A stretch of DNA of 64,000 nucleotides from an uncultured Oscillospiraceae bacterium. Lineage in GTDB: Bacteria > Bacillota > Clostridia > Oscillospirales > Acutalibacteraceae. Positions 1-7,780 of the stretch are shown here, piece after piece; position 1 is the first letter of the stretch, and every line of letters starts with the position of its first letter. The stretch lies in NCBI GenBank assembly GCA_900541975.1, contig UQLR01000009.1, forward strand, positions 1-64,000, read 5' to 3'. Both the position numbers and the translations under genes were made by a program. The notes under the pieces were generated by a model, which saw only the letters and a list, made by a program, of their open reading frames with translations, ran no database searches and was not told the origin of the DNA.

Positions 1-856
1 GTATGGCGTGGCGGAAATAGAGGAAGAAAAATGCATCGGCTTCCAACATATGCATTGCTTTTGAATGACGGAACATATGACAATGTACATGTTCTGGGAA
101 TGTTGCATCTTTTTTGCGGATCGCATCTACATATTTTTTTATGATATAAGAGATACCATCGCGGTCAATCTTTCGATGATAACGGTTAGTGATCAAAAAA
201 TCGGTTCCTACAGCGTATGAACGGTACCGGCTAAGATAGTTTTCGACAAGTTTTGCTGTTGCGTCTGCTATCACGACTGTACGATATTTGTTGCCTTTTC
301 CGTGTAATCTTACGGTTGCAACAGAACCTAACGATATATCGGCTATCGTAATATCGCATAATTCCTGAACTCTGCACCCACTGTCATACAAAAGTGTCAG
401 GATCACCCTGTGTCGGAAACCGGTATGGGAATTAACATCCGGACTGTTTATAAGTGATGACATCTGTTCCACAGTCAGGAAAGATACTTCTTTCGGTGCA
501 GCCTTTTTTGCCCTGATCCCGGAGACATTCTGTAAAGGGGCAATGTACTCGATATGTTCCAGCTGTGCATAATCACTGAATGCTTTCAATGCAGCCAGCC
601 GTTGATTTGCTGCAGTTATACCAGCCCCGTTGTTCCGGTACCATTCCAGGAATTCAATCACCAGTTCACGTTTGAAGTCCCTGATATAAAAAGAATTCGG
701 AGAGGTTTCTTTTTCTTCTTTTAAAAACCGAAGGAACAGTTTCAAAGTGTCTCTGTAACTGAGAATGGTATTCCTGGAATAACATCTATGATGCGGCAGA
801 TAGTCCGTTAAAAATCCTGTGACCAGACAGGCAAAATCAGTAGAATTCGTGTTCAT
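1..856 (-). CDS. Tyrosine recombinase/integrase, partial (cut by window edge)
   Basis: Reading the minus strand from an ATG at 856 gives at least 285 codons without a stop, running off the window. An AGGGAGG ribosome binding site lies 8 nt upstream. The N-terminal third looks like a SAM-like core-binding domain (SRNTILSYRDTLKLFLRFL). The catalytic domain shows the first catalytic Arg in LLYDSGCRVQELCDI, a basic beta-hairpin (RLHGKGNKYRTVVI) and the H-x-x-R box in HCHMFRHSKAMHML. XerC/D and phage or transposon integrases share this layout. After MLEA the expected 'G..l.yIr..LGH' segment is not recognisable; the last visible residues are DAFFFLYFRHAI, so the gene may be disrupted near position 45. 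Family call is firm; biological role (element integrase or stray recombinase) is unknown. Confidence 0.85.
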   Translation of the reverse strand, partial: MNTNSTDFACLVTGFLTDYLPHHRCYSRNTILSYRDTLKLFLRFLKEEKETSPNSFYIRDFKRELVIEFLEWYRNNGAGITAANQRLAALKAFSDYAQLEHIEYIAPLQNVSGIRAKKAAPKEVSFLTVEQMSSLINSPDVNSHTGFRHRVILTLLYDSGCRVQELCDITIADISLGSVATVRLHGKGNKYRTVVIADATAKLVENYLSRYRSYAVGTDFLITNRYHRKIDRDGISYIIKKYVDAIRKKDATFPEHVHCHMFRHSKAMHMLEADAFFFLYFRHAI

Positions 857-954
857 TGATAACTGCCTCCCTGATCAGATCAGGAAAAGATTCCATCATC
901 CGTTCTTTTATATATGGAAACCGTTCTGCCACAGCTTATCAGTCTGTGCACATC

Positions 955-1034
955 AACTATTGAAACCGCCGTGTACCGGACGGTACGCACGGTAGTGTGA
1001 GAGGACGGCGGCTAACCACCGCCTCCTACTCTAT
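955..1034 (+). mobile_element. 3' end fragment of a group II (IIC-like) intron, domains V-VI
   Basis: The stretch contains ACCGCCGTG-TACC-GGAC-GGTA-CGCACGGTAGT, which folds as a ~34-nt domain V hairpin with a CGC-type triad. It is followed by GAGAGGACGGCGG-CTAACCA-CCGCCTCCTACTC, a domain VI hairpin with an unpaired A near its 3' side, ending in CTAT. I recognise this from many bacterial IIC introns. No reverse transcriptase ORF or earlier intron domains precede it: the sequence immediately upstream is the promoter side of the opposite-strand recombinase. It is therefore a truncated remnant. It lies about 15 nt beyond the serA stop codon, a gene-end position typical of IIC introns, which favour transcription terminators. 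Confidence 0.7.
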
Positions 1035-1048
1035 CGTTTTACGTTCTT

Positions 1049-2209
1049 TTATTTAATAACCCGTACACGCAGAACGCCGGCAATTTCCTGGATTTCTTCC
1101 CGGATTTCTTTTGAAACGTTTGTAGCGTCTACAATTGTATAGGCAAATTCTTTTCTGGACTTATTTTCCATATTTTCAACGTTTGCACCCTTTTGTCCAA
1201 GCATTGCAAGAATCTGTTGTAAGATGTTTGGAGCATTTTTATGCAGAATGCAGTAGCGCACTTCTCCGGTCTTTGGCATACATACGTTGGGGAAATTTAC
1301 AGAATTGGTTACGTTGCCATTTTCCAGATAATCCTTAATTTCATCCGCCGCCATGCATGCGCAGTTGTCTTCGCTTTCCGGCGTGGAAGCGCCCAGGTGC
1401 GGCATTGCGATCACACCGGGCTGGCCGAGTACGTCATCGGTTGCAAAATCGGTTACATAAGCCGAAAGCTTACCGCTGTTTAATGCAGCCACAACGTCTG
1501 CAGAACGGACAAGGTCTGCCCTGGAAAAGTTTAATATGCGCACGCCGTCTTTCATTTTTGAGATATTGTCTGCATTGATAATTTCTTTGGTGTCGGGCGT
1601 AAGCGGCACATGCACCGTAATATAATCGCATTGTGCAAAAATGGGATCAAGCGACATGACGTGGGTTGTATGCCTGGAAAGCTGCCAGGCTGCATCTACA
1701 GACAGATAGGGGTCATAGCCAAGCACGTCCATCCCAAGCGCGGTAGCGGCGTTTGCTACCAAAACGCCGATTGCTCCAAGCCCAATTACGCCAAGTTTTT
1801 TACCTTTGATTTCGGGTCCGACAAAAGCGCTTTTGCCTTTTTCGACCATCTTGCCTACCTGATCTCCGTTGCCTTTAAGGGTGTTTGCCCAGGCAATCCC
1901 GTCGACAATCTTTCTGGAACTGAGCAACAACCCTGCAATTACAAGTTCCTTAACGGCGTTTGCATTTGCGCCGGGTGTATTGAACACGACAATCCCCTGC
2001 TCGCTGCATTGATCGACAGGAATATTGTTTACGCCGGCGCCTGCTCTGGCGATAGCAATTGTATTTTTGGAAAATTCCATGTCGTGCATGGAAGCGCTTC
2101 TTACCATAATTGCGTCAGGGTTTTCCACAGCGTCGCTGCAAACATAATTTTCCCCAAGGCGTGCAAGCCCGGTTTTTGCAATTTTGTTAAGCGTAAGAAT
2201 ATTGTACAT
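1049..2209 (-). CDS. serA: D-3-phosphoglycerate dehydrogenase
   Basis: Oxidises 3-phosphoglycerate to 3-phosphohydroxypyruvate, the first step of serine synthesis, in the cytoplasm. The protein is 386 aa. An N-terminal substrate domain carries RAGAGVNNIP; the NAD-binding domain has the Rossmann motif GVIGLGAIGVLVA (about residues 140-152), and later catalytic-site motifs NFSRADLV and MPHLGASTPE. A short ACT-like regulatory domain closes the protein (TGEVRYCILHKNAPNILQQI), as in the ~390-aa Clostridia form. The ATG at 2209 was chosen because an AAAGG sequence is about 11 nt upstream; the ATG at 2221 sits directly on that site. It lies 50 nt downstream of serC in one apparent operon. Confidence 0.96.
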   Translation of the reverse strand: MYNILTLNKIAKTGLARLGENYVCSDAVENPDAIMVRSASMHDMEFSKNTIAIARAGAGVNNIPVDQCSEQGIVVFNTPGANANAVKELVIAGLLLSSRKIVDGIAWANTLKGNGDQVGKMVEKGKSAFVGPEIKGKKLGVIGLGAIGVLVANAATALGMDVLGYDPYLSVDAAWQLSRHTTHVMSLDPIFAQCDYITVHVPLTPDTKEIINADNISKMKDGVRILNFSRADLVRSADVVAALNSGKLSAYVTDFATDDVLGQPGVIAMPHLGASTPESEDNCACMAADEIKDYLENGNVTNSVNFPNVCMPKTGEVRYCILHKNAPNILQQILAMLGQKGANVENMENKSRKEFAYTIVDATNVSKEIREEIQEIAGVLRVRVIK

Positions 2210-2259
2210 GGATACCATCATCCTTTTTATATTTTTTCAAATCGTTTTGTAAAAACGGG

Positions 2260-3345
2260 TCAAATATTTTCTTTCTCAAATTTTTCCATAAACGCGACCA
2301 GCGCGGCTACGCCTTCATATGGCATGGCATTGTAAATAGAAGCGCGCATACCGCCTACAGTACGGTGCCCTTTAATATTGACAAATCCGTTTGCCGTGGC
2401 TTCCTGAACAAATTTTGCATCCATTTCGGCGTTGCCCGTTACAAACGGTACGTTCATTAGAGAACGGTCCTCTTTGACAACCGTGCCCTTAAAGAGCTTG
2501 GAATGATCCAGAAAATCATAAAGCAGCGCTGCCTTTTTTTCGTTGCGCGCTTGCATATTTGCAAGGCCGCCGACTTCATTTTTAATCCATTCAAGGACAA
2601 GCTTCGCCATATAAATAGTATAGCATGGCGGTGTATTAAACATAGAGTCGTTATCTGCGTGAATCTGGTAATTAAACATGGTGGGTGTAATGTCTTGTGC
2701 ATGGCCGATCAGGTCTTCCCGCACGATCACAACCGTAAGGCCTGCCGGCGCCATGTTTTTCTGCGCACCGGCGTATACAAGGCCAAATTTGGATACGTCG
2801 ATCGGGCCTGAAAGAATACACGAGGAAATATCTGCAACCAGCGGCACATCGCCCGTTTGGGGGAGCGTATGGTACACAGTTCCGTAAATAGTATTGTTCA
2901 GGCAAATATGGAAGTAATCTGCGTCTTTGGTAAAGGTTGCGGGGTCCAGCTTTGGAATATAGGAAAACGTCTGGTCCTCCGAGGAAGCGACGACATTGGC
3001 CTGTGCATAACGCGCGCCTTCCTTGTAAGCTTTTTTGGCCCATTGCCCTGTGATGACATAATCTGCCTTTCCACTTTTTACGGCCAGGTTCAGGGGAACC
3101 ATTGCAAATTGTGAAGAAGCGCCGCCCTGCAAAAACAGAACCTTATAATTGTCCGGAATGTTCATGACCTCCCGCAAAAGGGATTGCGCGCCTTGAATGA
3201 TAGAGCCATATACCTTGGAGCGATGGGACATTTCCATAACAGACTGACCGCTGCCTTCGTAATCGAGCATTTCCGCTGCCGCCCTTTTTAATACCGATTC
3301 GGGCAACATGGAAGGCCCTGCTGAAAAATTGTAAACTCTGCTCAT
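2260..3345 (-). CDS. serC: Phosphoserine aminotransferase
   Basis: PLP enzyme that converts 3-phosphohydroxypyruvate plus glutamate to phosphoserine, the step after SerA. It has 361 aa, the usual length. The start YNFSAGPSMLP is a family signature, as are LLFLQGGASSQFAMVPLNL (shortened here) in the PLP pocket and the lysine region YAGAQKNMAPAGLTVVIV, where the Lys forms the aldimine. The C-terminus carries GHRTVGGMRASIYNAMP, which recognises the substrate phosphate. The ATG has AAAGGA 10 nt upstream. It is the first gene of the serC-serA unit, driven by the strong promoter at 3471-3499. A phosphoserine phosphatase gene is not in the window. Confidence 0.97.
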   Translation of the reverse strand: MSRVYNFSAGPSMLPESVLKRAAAEMLDYEGSGQSVMEMSHRSKVYGSIIQGAQSLLREVMNIPDNYKVLFLQGGASSQFAMVPLNLAVKSGKADYVITGQWAKKAYKEGARYAQANVVASSEDQTFSYIPKLDPATFTKDADYFHICLNNTIYGTVYHTLPQTGDVPLVADISSCILSGPIDVSKFGLVYAGAQKNMAPAGLTVVIVREDLIGHAQDITPTMFNYQIHADNDSMFNTPPCYTIYMAKLVLEWIKNEVGGLANMQARNEKKAALLYDFLDHSKLFKGTVVKEDRSLMNVPFVTGNAEMDAKFVQEATANGFVNIKGHRTVGGMRASIYNAMPYEGVAALVAFMEKFEKENI

Positions 3346-3470
3346 GACCTAAACATTTCCTTTCTTTTGCGTTTATGTAACGCTTGTTTTTTAAAAATGC
3401 GGCAGGTAAGGGTGCTACACTGTCACATATTACAAACTATTCAAAAGTTTGTTAAATTGCTAACGCTTCA

Positions 3471-3499
3471 ATTATAATATTTTATAATATGCAAGTCAA
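3471..3499 (-). promoter_or_regulatory. Sigma-A promoter of serC-serA
   Basis: On the minus strand TTGACT (3494-3499) and a perfect TATAAT (3471-3476) are separated by 17 nt. The predicted leader is ~118 nt and includes a small hairpin (AAACT TTTGAAT AGTTT). I looked for a T-box in it and did not find one. Confidence 0.85.
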
Positions 3500-3593
3500 C
3501 ATAAAAAGCGATTTCCCGCCGCTTTTCTGCAACAAACAAGCAGATACGCTTTGTGCAGGCGTGAAAAAATATACGTTTTTACAGAACAGATGT

Positions 3594-4901
3594 TTAAGCG
3601 TCTGCGTTGGCGGCCGATTTGCTTTTTTTGCGTTTTGAAAAGTCCAGCGTCATGGTGAAAATGCGGTCTGTAGAGAAAATACGGACTGCAACCAGCATAA
3701 CAACAGCTAATATAACCACCTGGTACAGCATACCGCCGTAAAACAAAAATGTATTGCCGAACATCAAATTGGACGAAGCGATAAACGTGTGTGTAAATGG
3801 GATCAGATACAGAATAATCTGCACAACGGTGGGCAGGGAGGATATATCGACCATCATGGTAACGAGATAGGGAATGATCGTCAAAAAAATAAGCGGCGCA
3901 ATCATGCTGCTTGCCGATTTCAGGTCTTTGGCCAAGGCGCCAAGCACCATACTGATTGCAAGTGCGATCAGGACCGTCAAAAACAGCTGTATACCAATGA
4001 GCAGATACTGGATGGGAGAAAGCGTAAGGCCGAGCGATTGCATAGCGGCGCTGAAGGCGCTTTCGGCCGTGTGTCCCATACTGCCTGTGATACCACCCAT
4101 AAATGTGGAAAAGCCGATCATATACACACCGGCCATCAAAATGGACAGCACGCCAGAGGCGCACATTTTTGAAGCGAGCACCGAAAGACGTGATACAGGG
4201 CAGGAAAGAAGCGTCTCCAGCGTTTTATCGCTTTTTTCGTTGGCAATGGCCGCTACGTTAAGCTGGGAAGCGTAGATGATCAGTAAAAACACGATAATAG
4301 GAATGAAAATGGATTGCTGCATGGAAAGGCCGCGCAGAGCGTCTGCCCCGATCTGTGCGCTTGCCCCGTTTGCAACGCTTGTTTCAGAAGTAGAAATGGG
4401 GTTTTGCAGAAACGCAGCGTCTGCTGTTTTGCTATGTTCGGCGATCAGCAAAGCGGAAAGGCTTTGCGTAAGCGTCTGTGCAGCGGCGGATGCGGAGTAA
4501 TTGTTACCAGAGAGCATGGAAAAACTGTTTAGAGCCGACAAAATGCGTAGCGTTTGCGTTTTCCCCTGCGCGATCCCCGCAGAGAAGCCTTCCGGGATAA
4601 TCAGCACGCTGTTATGGCCTTCTTCCGCTGCAGCGGCCAAAACGGCGTCATCGCTGCCGTAGGGAACGGTGGATACAGTAAAGCCCGACTGTTCCAACAT
4701 GGAAAGTGACTGGCGGCTCAGCTCGGACTGATCTGCATCGGACACGACCACATCCTGGGATTTGGACGACATGTCCTGGGTGACGCCGCTCATCACCTGT
4801 CCCAGAAGCAGAAATATCAACATGCTGACCAGTACGCTAACAATGGTGGAAACGGTCAAAATTTCCCGCAGCTCTTTTTTAAACAATATGAGAAACTTCA
4901 T
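3594..4901 (-). CDS. ABC transporter permease, NatB/ABC-2 type
   Basis: Membrane subunit of an ABC exporter, 435 aa. One N-terminal membrane segment (about 15-38) is followed by a ~170-residue extracytoplasmic domain and then at least five C-terminal membrane segments (starting at SIFIPIIVFLLIIYASQLN). This is the architecture of the ABC2_membrane_3 group that includes NatB and YhaP. The cytoplasmic loop IANEKSDKTLETLLSCPVS is the typical coupling motif. The substrate cannot be read from the sequence; Na+ export is known for NatAB, but drugs or peptides are equally possible. The start overlaps the end of the ATPase gene by 23 nt, so the two are translationally linked. Confidence 0.9.
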   Translation of the reverse strand: MKFLILFKKELREILTVSTIVSVLVSMLIFLLLGQVMSGVTQDMSSKSQDVVVSDADQSELSRQSLSMLEQSGFTVSTVPYGSDDAVLAAAAEEGHNSVLIIPEGFSAGIAQGKTQTLRILSALNSFSMLSGNNYSASAAAQTLTQSLSALLIAEHSKTADAAFLQNPISTSETSVANGASAQIGADALRGLSMQQSIFIPIIVFLLIIYASQLNVAAIANEKSDKTLETLLSCPVSRLSVLASKMCASGVLSILMAGVYMIGFSTFMGGITGSMGHTAESAFSAAMQSLGLTLSPIQYLLIGIQLFLTVLIALAISMVLGALAKDLKSASSMIAPLIFLTIIPYLVTMMVDISSLPTVVQIILYLIPFTHTFIASSNLMFGNTFLFYGGMLYQVVILAVVMLVAVRIFSTDRIFTMTLDFSKRKKSKSAANADA

Positions 4902-5625
4902 TTGTCTTCACCGTCCTTTCAAATACCTCTTCCAGGTTTTGGGATCCGGTCTGCTTTTTCAGCTGTGCCGGCGTTCCGGTCAGGTGCATAACGCCATTTG
5001 CAATAATCCCCACCCGGTCAGAGACAAATTCAATTTCCAGCATATTGTGGGAAGAAAGTAAAAAAGACATTCCATCGTTTGCCAGGGAGCGTATCATACG
5101 GCGGATTTCCAACGCGTTAAGAATATCCAGACCGCTGGTAGGTTCATCAAGTATGGCAAGTGCCGGGCGGGTCATCACCGCGCGCGAAAGCAGAAGCTTT
5201 CGGATCATACCGCGGCTGTAAGTGCCAATTTTATCCTGTAGCCTGTCGCCCAGGCCACAAATTTCAACGGCACGCGCCACATATTGTGCACACTGGTTTT
5301 TATCAGAAGAAAATAAAGACGCCATAAAATCAAGATAGCGTTTTCCTGTCATACTTTTATAGGCGCCCGCCTCATCGGGAAGATAAGTGATGCTTTGCCG
5401 GACTTTATCCGGGTGGCGAATAATACTGTGGCCGCTTACAAAAGCGTCGCCTGCTGTAGGCTGAATCAACGTGGCGATCATACGCAGCGTGGTGGTTTTC
5501 CCGGCGCCGTTGGGGCCGATCAGTGCAAAAACTTCGCCGGGTTCCACAGTAAAGCTGATCTGGTTGGCCGCCAGTTTGTCTGTGTATTTTTTTGAGAGCT
5601 TATCAACATGTAAAACAGCTTCCAT
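4879..5625 (-). CDS. ABC transporter ATP-binding protein, NatA type
   Basis: The ATPase partner of the adjacent permease, 248 aa. Walker A is GPNGAGKTTT (about 38-47), the Q-loop lies near TYLPDEAGAYKSMTG, the signature is YSRGMIRKLLLSRA, Walker B is LAILDEPTSGLD and the switch His is in LLSSHNM. The signature Y-S-R-G-M in place of LSGGQ is normal in the NatA/CcmA-like exporter branch. An AAAGGAAG site precedes the ATG. The gene is first in a two-gene operon whose likely promoter is at 5721-5749. Confidence 0.94.
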   Translation of the reverse strand: MEAVLHVDKLSKKYTDKLAANQISFTVEPGEVFALIGPNGAGKTTTLRMIATLIQPTAGDAFVSGHSIIRHPDKVRQSITYLPDEAGAYKSMTGKRYLDFMASLFSSDKNQCAQYVARAVEICGLGDRLQDKIGTYSRGMIRKLLLSRAVMTRPALAILDEPTSGLDILNALEIRRMIRSLANDGMSFLLSSHNMLEIEFVSDRVGIIANGVMHLTGTPAQLKKQTGSQNLEEVFERTVKTNEVSHIV

Positions 5626-5720
5626 TATATCACTTCCTTTTGTTGTATGGCCGGCATATTTGTAAAAGAACGCAGTAGCCTGTGCCTTGTAAAATTACCG
5701 GACATTTTTCTGACGAAGCT

Positions 5721-5749
5721 ATTGTAGCATAAGCAAAAAAAATGGGCAA
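5721..5749 (-). promoter_or_regulatory. Probable sigma-A promoter of the ABC exporter operon
   Basis: Minus-strand TTGCCC (5744-5749) and TACAAT (5721-5726) with a 17-nt spacer, about 95 nt upstream of the ATPase start. The -35 is imperfect. Confidence 0.5.
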
Positions 5750-5898
5750 TAACAAATTGCCTTGCGTTTTGCGTTTCGGCTCTTTTACTGTAAAAACAAT
5801 ATAATTTGTCTGTAAAAATTGTGGCGCCCGTTTGACAGGAGGGTTGTATGGGCAGGCGGAACGCCGGTATTGATAAAATAAATTTGCAGGTCGGCCGT

Positions 5899-6654
5899 TT
5901 ATAGATAGGCTATATGGTCTGTGCAGCGTTCAGAAATAAAAAATGTTGTGCCTGGGAATTGTTTTGCAAGAAAGTCTGTAAGCGGACGAATTACCACATT
6001 TTCCGTTTTAAAATGGCCGGCGTCAACAATACAAAGCCCGTGTGATGCGGCGTCCAAAAGCTGATGATGTTTGATTTCCCCGGTCACAAAGGCATCGGCA
6101 CCAAGCTGTAATGCTTTATAAAGCCCATCGCCGCCAGCGCCGCCGCTTACAGCCACAGTTTTTACCTGTTTTTGTATGGCGGTGAAGCGTACCCCTGTGC
6201 AGGAGAGAGCGGTTTTTACGTGCATGGCAAATGCGTAAGCTGTAAGCGGCGGCGAAAGTGTGCCTGTTACCATGCATTCTCCGTCTATCAGTTTTTGGTT
6301 TGCAAGGCCGAGCGCTTGTGCCAAACAGACATTTACGCCGCGGGGGGAAAGGTCCAGGTTTGTGTGTGCGCAAATAGCGGCGATATGATTCTGCGCCAGC
6401 AGGCCTGCAGGGCTGTCAAATGCAAGCGAACGCAGGGGCTGAAAAATTACAGGATGATGGCTGATAATGAGCTGTGCTTTTTTCTGTACGGCTTCTTCAA
6501 CCACATCTTTTGTAATGTCCAGAGCGACAAGCGCTGTTTTAACCTGTGTGTTTGCATCTCCGGCCAGAATGCCGCAATTGTCAAAATCCATTGCGCTTTG
6601 AAACGGTGCAACGGTATCTATGAAATCATAAATTTTTTTTACGGTTGTCAGCAT
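5899..6654 (-). CDS. Nif3-like dinuclear metal-centre protein (YqfO family)
   Basis: Member of the NIF3/DUF34 family, 251 aa, the short form without the inserted PII-like domain found in Bacillus YqfO. Metal-ligand motifs are visible: LIISHHPVIFQPL (His pair, about 62-74), AICAHTNLDLSPRGVN (His and Asp) and, near the end, the H-x-x-x-E-like region DAGHFKTENVV. Members form toroidal hexamers; a role in GTP cyclohydrolase or metal handling has been proposed but is not settled. The ATG at 6654 follows GGAGGG; a longer reading from 6696 would run back into trmK. It overlaps trmK by 7 nt, an arrangement conserved across Bacillota. Confidence 0.92.
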   Translation of the reverse strand: MLTTVKKIYDFIDTVAPFQSAMDFDNCGILAGDANTQVKTALVALDITKDVVEEAVQKKAQLIISHHPVIFQPLRSLAFDSPAGLLAQNHIAAICAHTNLDLSPRGVNVCLAQALGLANQKLIDGECMVTGTLSPPLTAYAFAMHVKTALSCTGVRFTAIQKQVKTVAVSGGAGGDGLYKALQLGADAFVTGEIKHHQLLDAASHGLCIVDAGHFKTENVVIRPLTDFLAKQFPGTTFFISERCTDHIAYL

Positions 6655-7355
6655 TTTTTCTTTCCCTCCAATATATGCTGGATTGACTCTATGCATTGTA
6701 TAACCTGTGCTGCCTGCATTTTTTGCCCTGCGTGCGATAATCCGGAGGCCTTTCGCTGCAGGCGCAGGATCACCTGCGCAATATAGCTTTTGTCAACCTC
6801 GTTTTGCAAAGGCTGCAGCCTGCCGCAGTATAAAAGCGCCGGGTCTGCGCGGCAGGAAATGCCGGTATATGTACAATACAGGACAGTATAGAGCTTGCCT
6901 TCTGAGAAAACTGCTTTTTCCTGCAGTATATTAAACCCGCATTGAAACAGATATTCACGCAGCGCCTCTGCCTTAGACATGGGCTGCAGGATCAGGCGTT
7001 TTTGGGGGTTTTGGATCCATACGGTGTTGGAGAGGATCTTTACAATCTGTTCACCACCCATGCCGGCAATGACAATGTCGTCGCATTCTTCCGGCGCAAT
7101 TTGCAAAAGGCCGTCTGTAAGACGTATGGATACCTGTTGCTGCACATGGTATGTTTCAATTGTTCTGCGCCCATTTTCCAAAGGGCCGGGGCGTATATCC
7201 GCCGCAACAGCGCTTTTTATATAACCCGATTTTGCAAGCCATACGGGAAGATAAGCATGGTCAGTGCCGATGTCTGCCATACGGCAGCCATACCGGACAA
7301 AAGAAGCGCACAGAGCAAGGCGGGGTGATAATGAAAACAGTGTTTTTGTGCTCAT
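6648..7355 (-). CDS. trmK: tRNA (adenine(22)-N1)-methyltransferase
   Basis: SAM-dependent enzyme that methylates A22 in the D-loop of tRNAs (YqfN in Bacillus). 235 aa. The start MSTKTLFSLSPRLALCASFV and the SAM motif MADIGTDHAYLPVWL (about 24-38) are family signatures, followed by AADIRPGPLENG and the catalytic-pocket motif IAGMGGEQIVKIL, and ILQPMSKAEALREYL. The ATG at 7355 has AAAGGAC at the proper distance; the reading frame stays open further upstream through a terminator and is non-coding there. In Bacillus it follows rpoD; here rpoD is not adjacent. Confidence 0.94.
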   Translation of the reverse strand: MSTKTLFSLSPRLALCASFVRYGCRMADIGTDHAYLPVWLAKSGYIKSAVAADIRPGPLENGRRTIETYHVQQQVSIRLTDGLLQIAPEECDDIVIAGMGGEQIVKILSNTVWIQNPQKRLILQPMSKAEALREYLFQCGFNILQEKAVFSEGKLYTVLYCTYTGISCRADPALLYCGRLQPLQNEVDKSYIAQVILRLQRKASGLSHAGQKMQAAQVIQCIESIQHILEGKKKC

Positions 7356-7419
7356 GGGACAGTCCTTTCTGTGACAATCAGATTGGTTGAAAGTCCGGCA
7401 GTCAGCCGGTTTTTTGTCT

Positions 7420-7458
7420 AAAAAATAAAAAGGCAGGATCGTATTGTGCGACCCCGCC
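7420..7458 (-). terminator. Terminator of the DUF1858 gene
   Basis: A 10-bp stem (GGCGGGGTCG / CGATCCTGCC, two G-T pairs) is followed on the minus strand by TTTTTATTTTTT, 10 nt past the stop codon. A second small hairpin, CCGGC-TGACT-GCCGG, lies at 7395-7410 between this and trmK. Confidence 0.8.
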
Positions 7459-7468
7459 CGCTGCGTGT

Positions 7469-7672
7469 TTATTTGTTTGCAAGATGCGCATTGATCCGGT
7501 TTACAAGGTCGTCGGCGTCCACGCCGTGTACCATACAGGCCTCTTCCAGTGTTTCTCCCCTTGCGGAAGGACATCCCAGGCAATGCATTCCCATTTCTAG
7601 AAAAAAAGGTGCGGTTGTCTGGTCCAGGTCAAGAATATCGCCTATAATTGTTTGTTTTGTAATCTGTGCCAT
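7469..7672 (-). CDS. DUF1858 small redox-disulfide domain protein
   Basis: A 67-aa protein of the hybrid-cluster-protein-associated redox disulfide family. The start MAQITKQTIIGDILDLD, the FFLEMGMHCLGCPSA segment with the C-x-x-C pair (Cys31, Cys34) and the final EEACMVHGVDADDLVNRIN match the family. The C-x-x-C may be a redox or cluster-associated site; the biological partner is unknown. It forms a single-gene unit with its own terminator. Confidence 0.9.
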   Translation of the reverse strand: MAQITKQTIIGDILDLDQTTAPFFLEMGMHCLGCPSARGETLEEACMVHGVDADDLVNRINAHLANK

Positions 7673-7780
7673 TATTTTAACCTCCGTAATTTTATTTGTG
7701 ACAGCGTTTGAATTTTACGCTGCTTTGATTATAGAACATAAAACGCCAAAAAGCAACAGCTGTAAGCAAGCCGAAGCCGG

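Noticed and set aside
1..1034. Prophage or integrative element
   Set aside because: Only one recombinase and an intron scrap are visible; no phage, conjugation or cargo genes are in the window.
1610..2335. 241-codon plus-strand frame over serA/serC
   Set aside because: Antisense to serA, Cys/His-rich with no domain; serA is certain on the other strand.
3346..3470. T-box or riboswitch in the serC leader
   Set aside because: No AGGGTGG-type T-box sequence or specifier stem on the transcribed strand; only one small hairpin.
7356..7583. Longer N-terminus for TrmK
   Set aside because: It would run through the DUF1858 terminator; homologues start at MSTKTLFSLSPRL.
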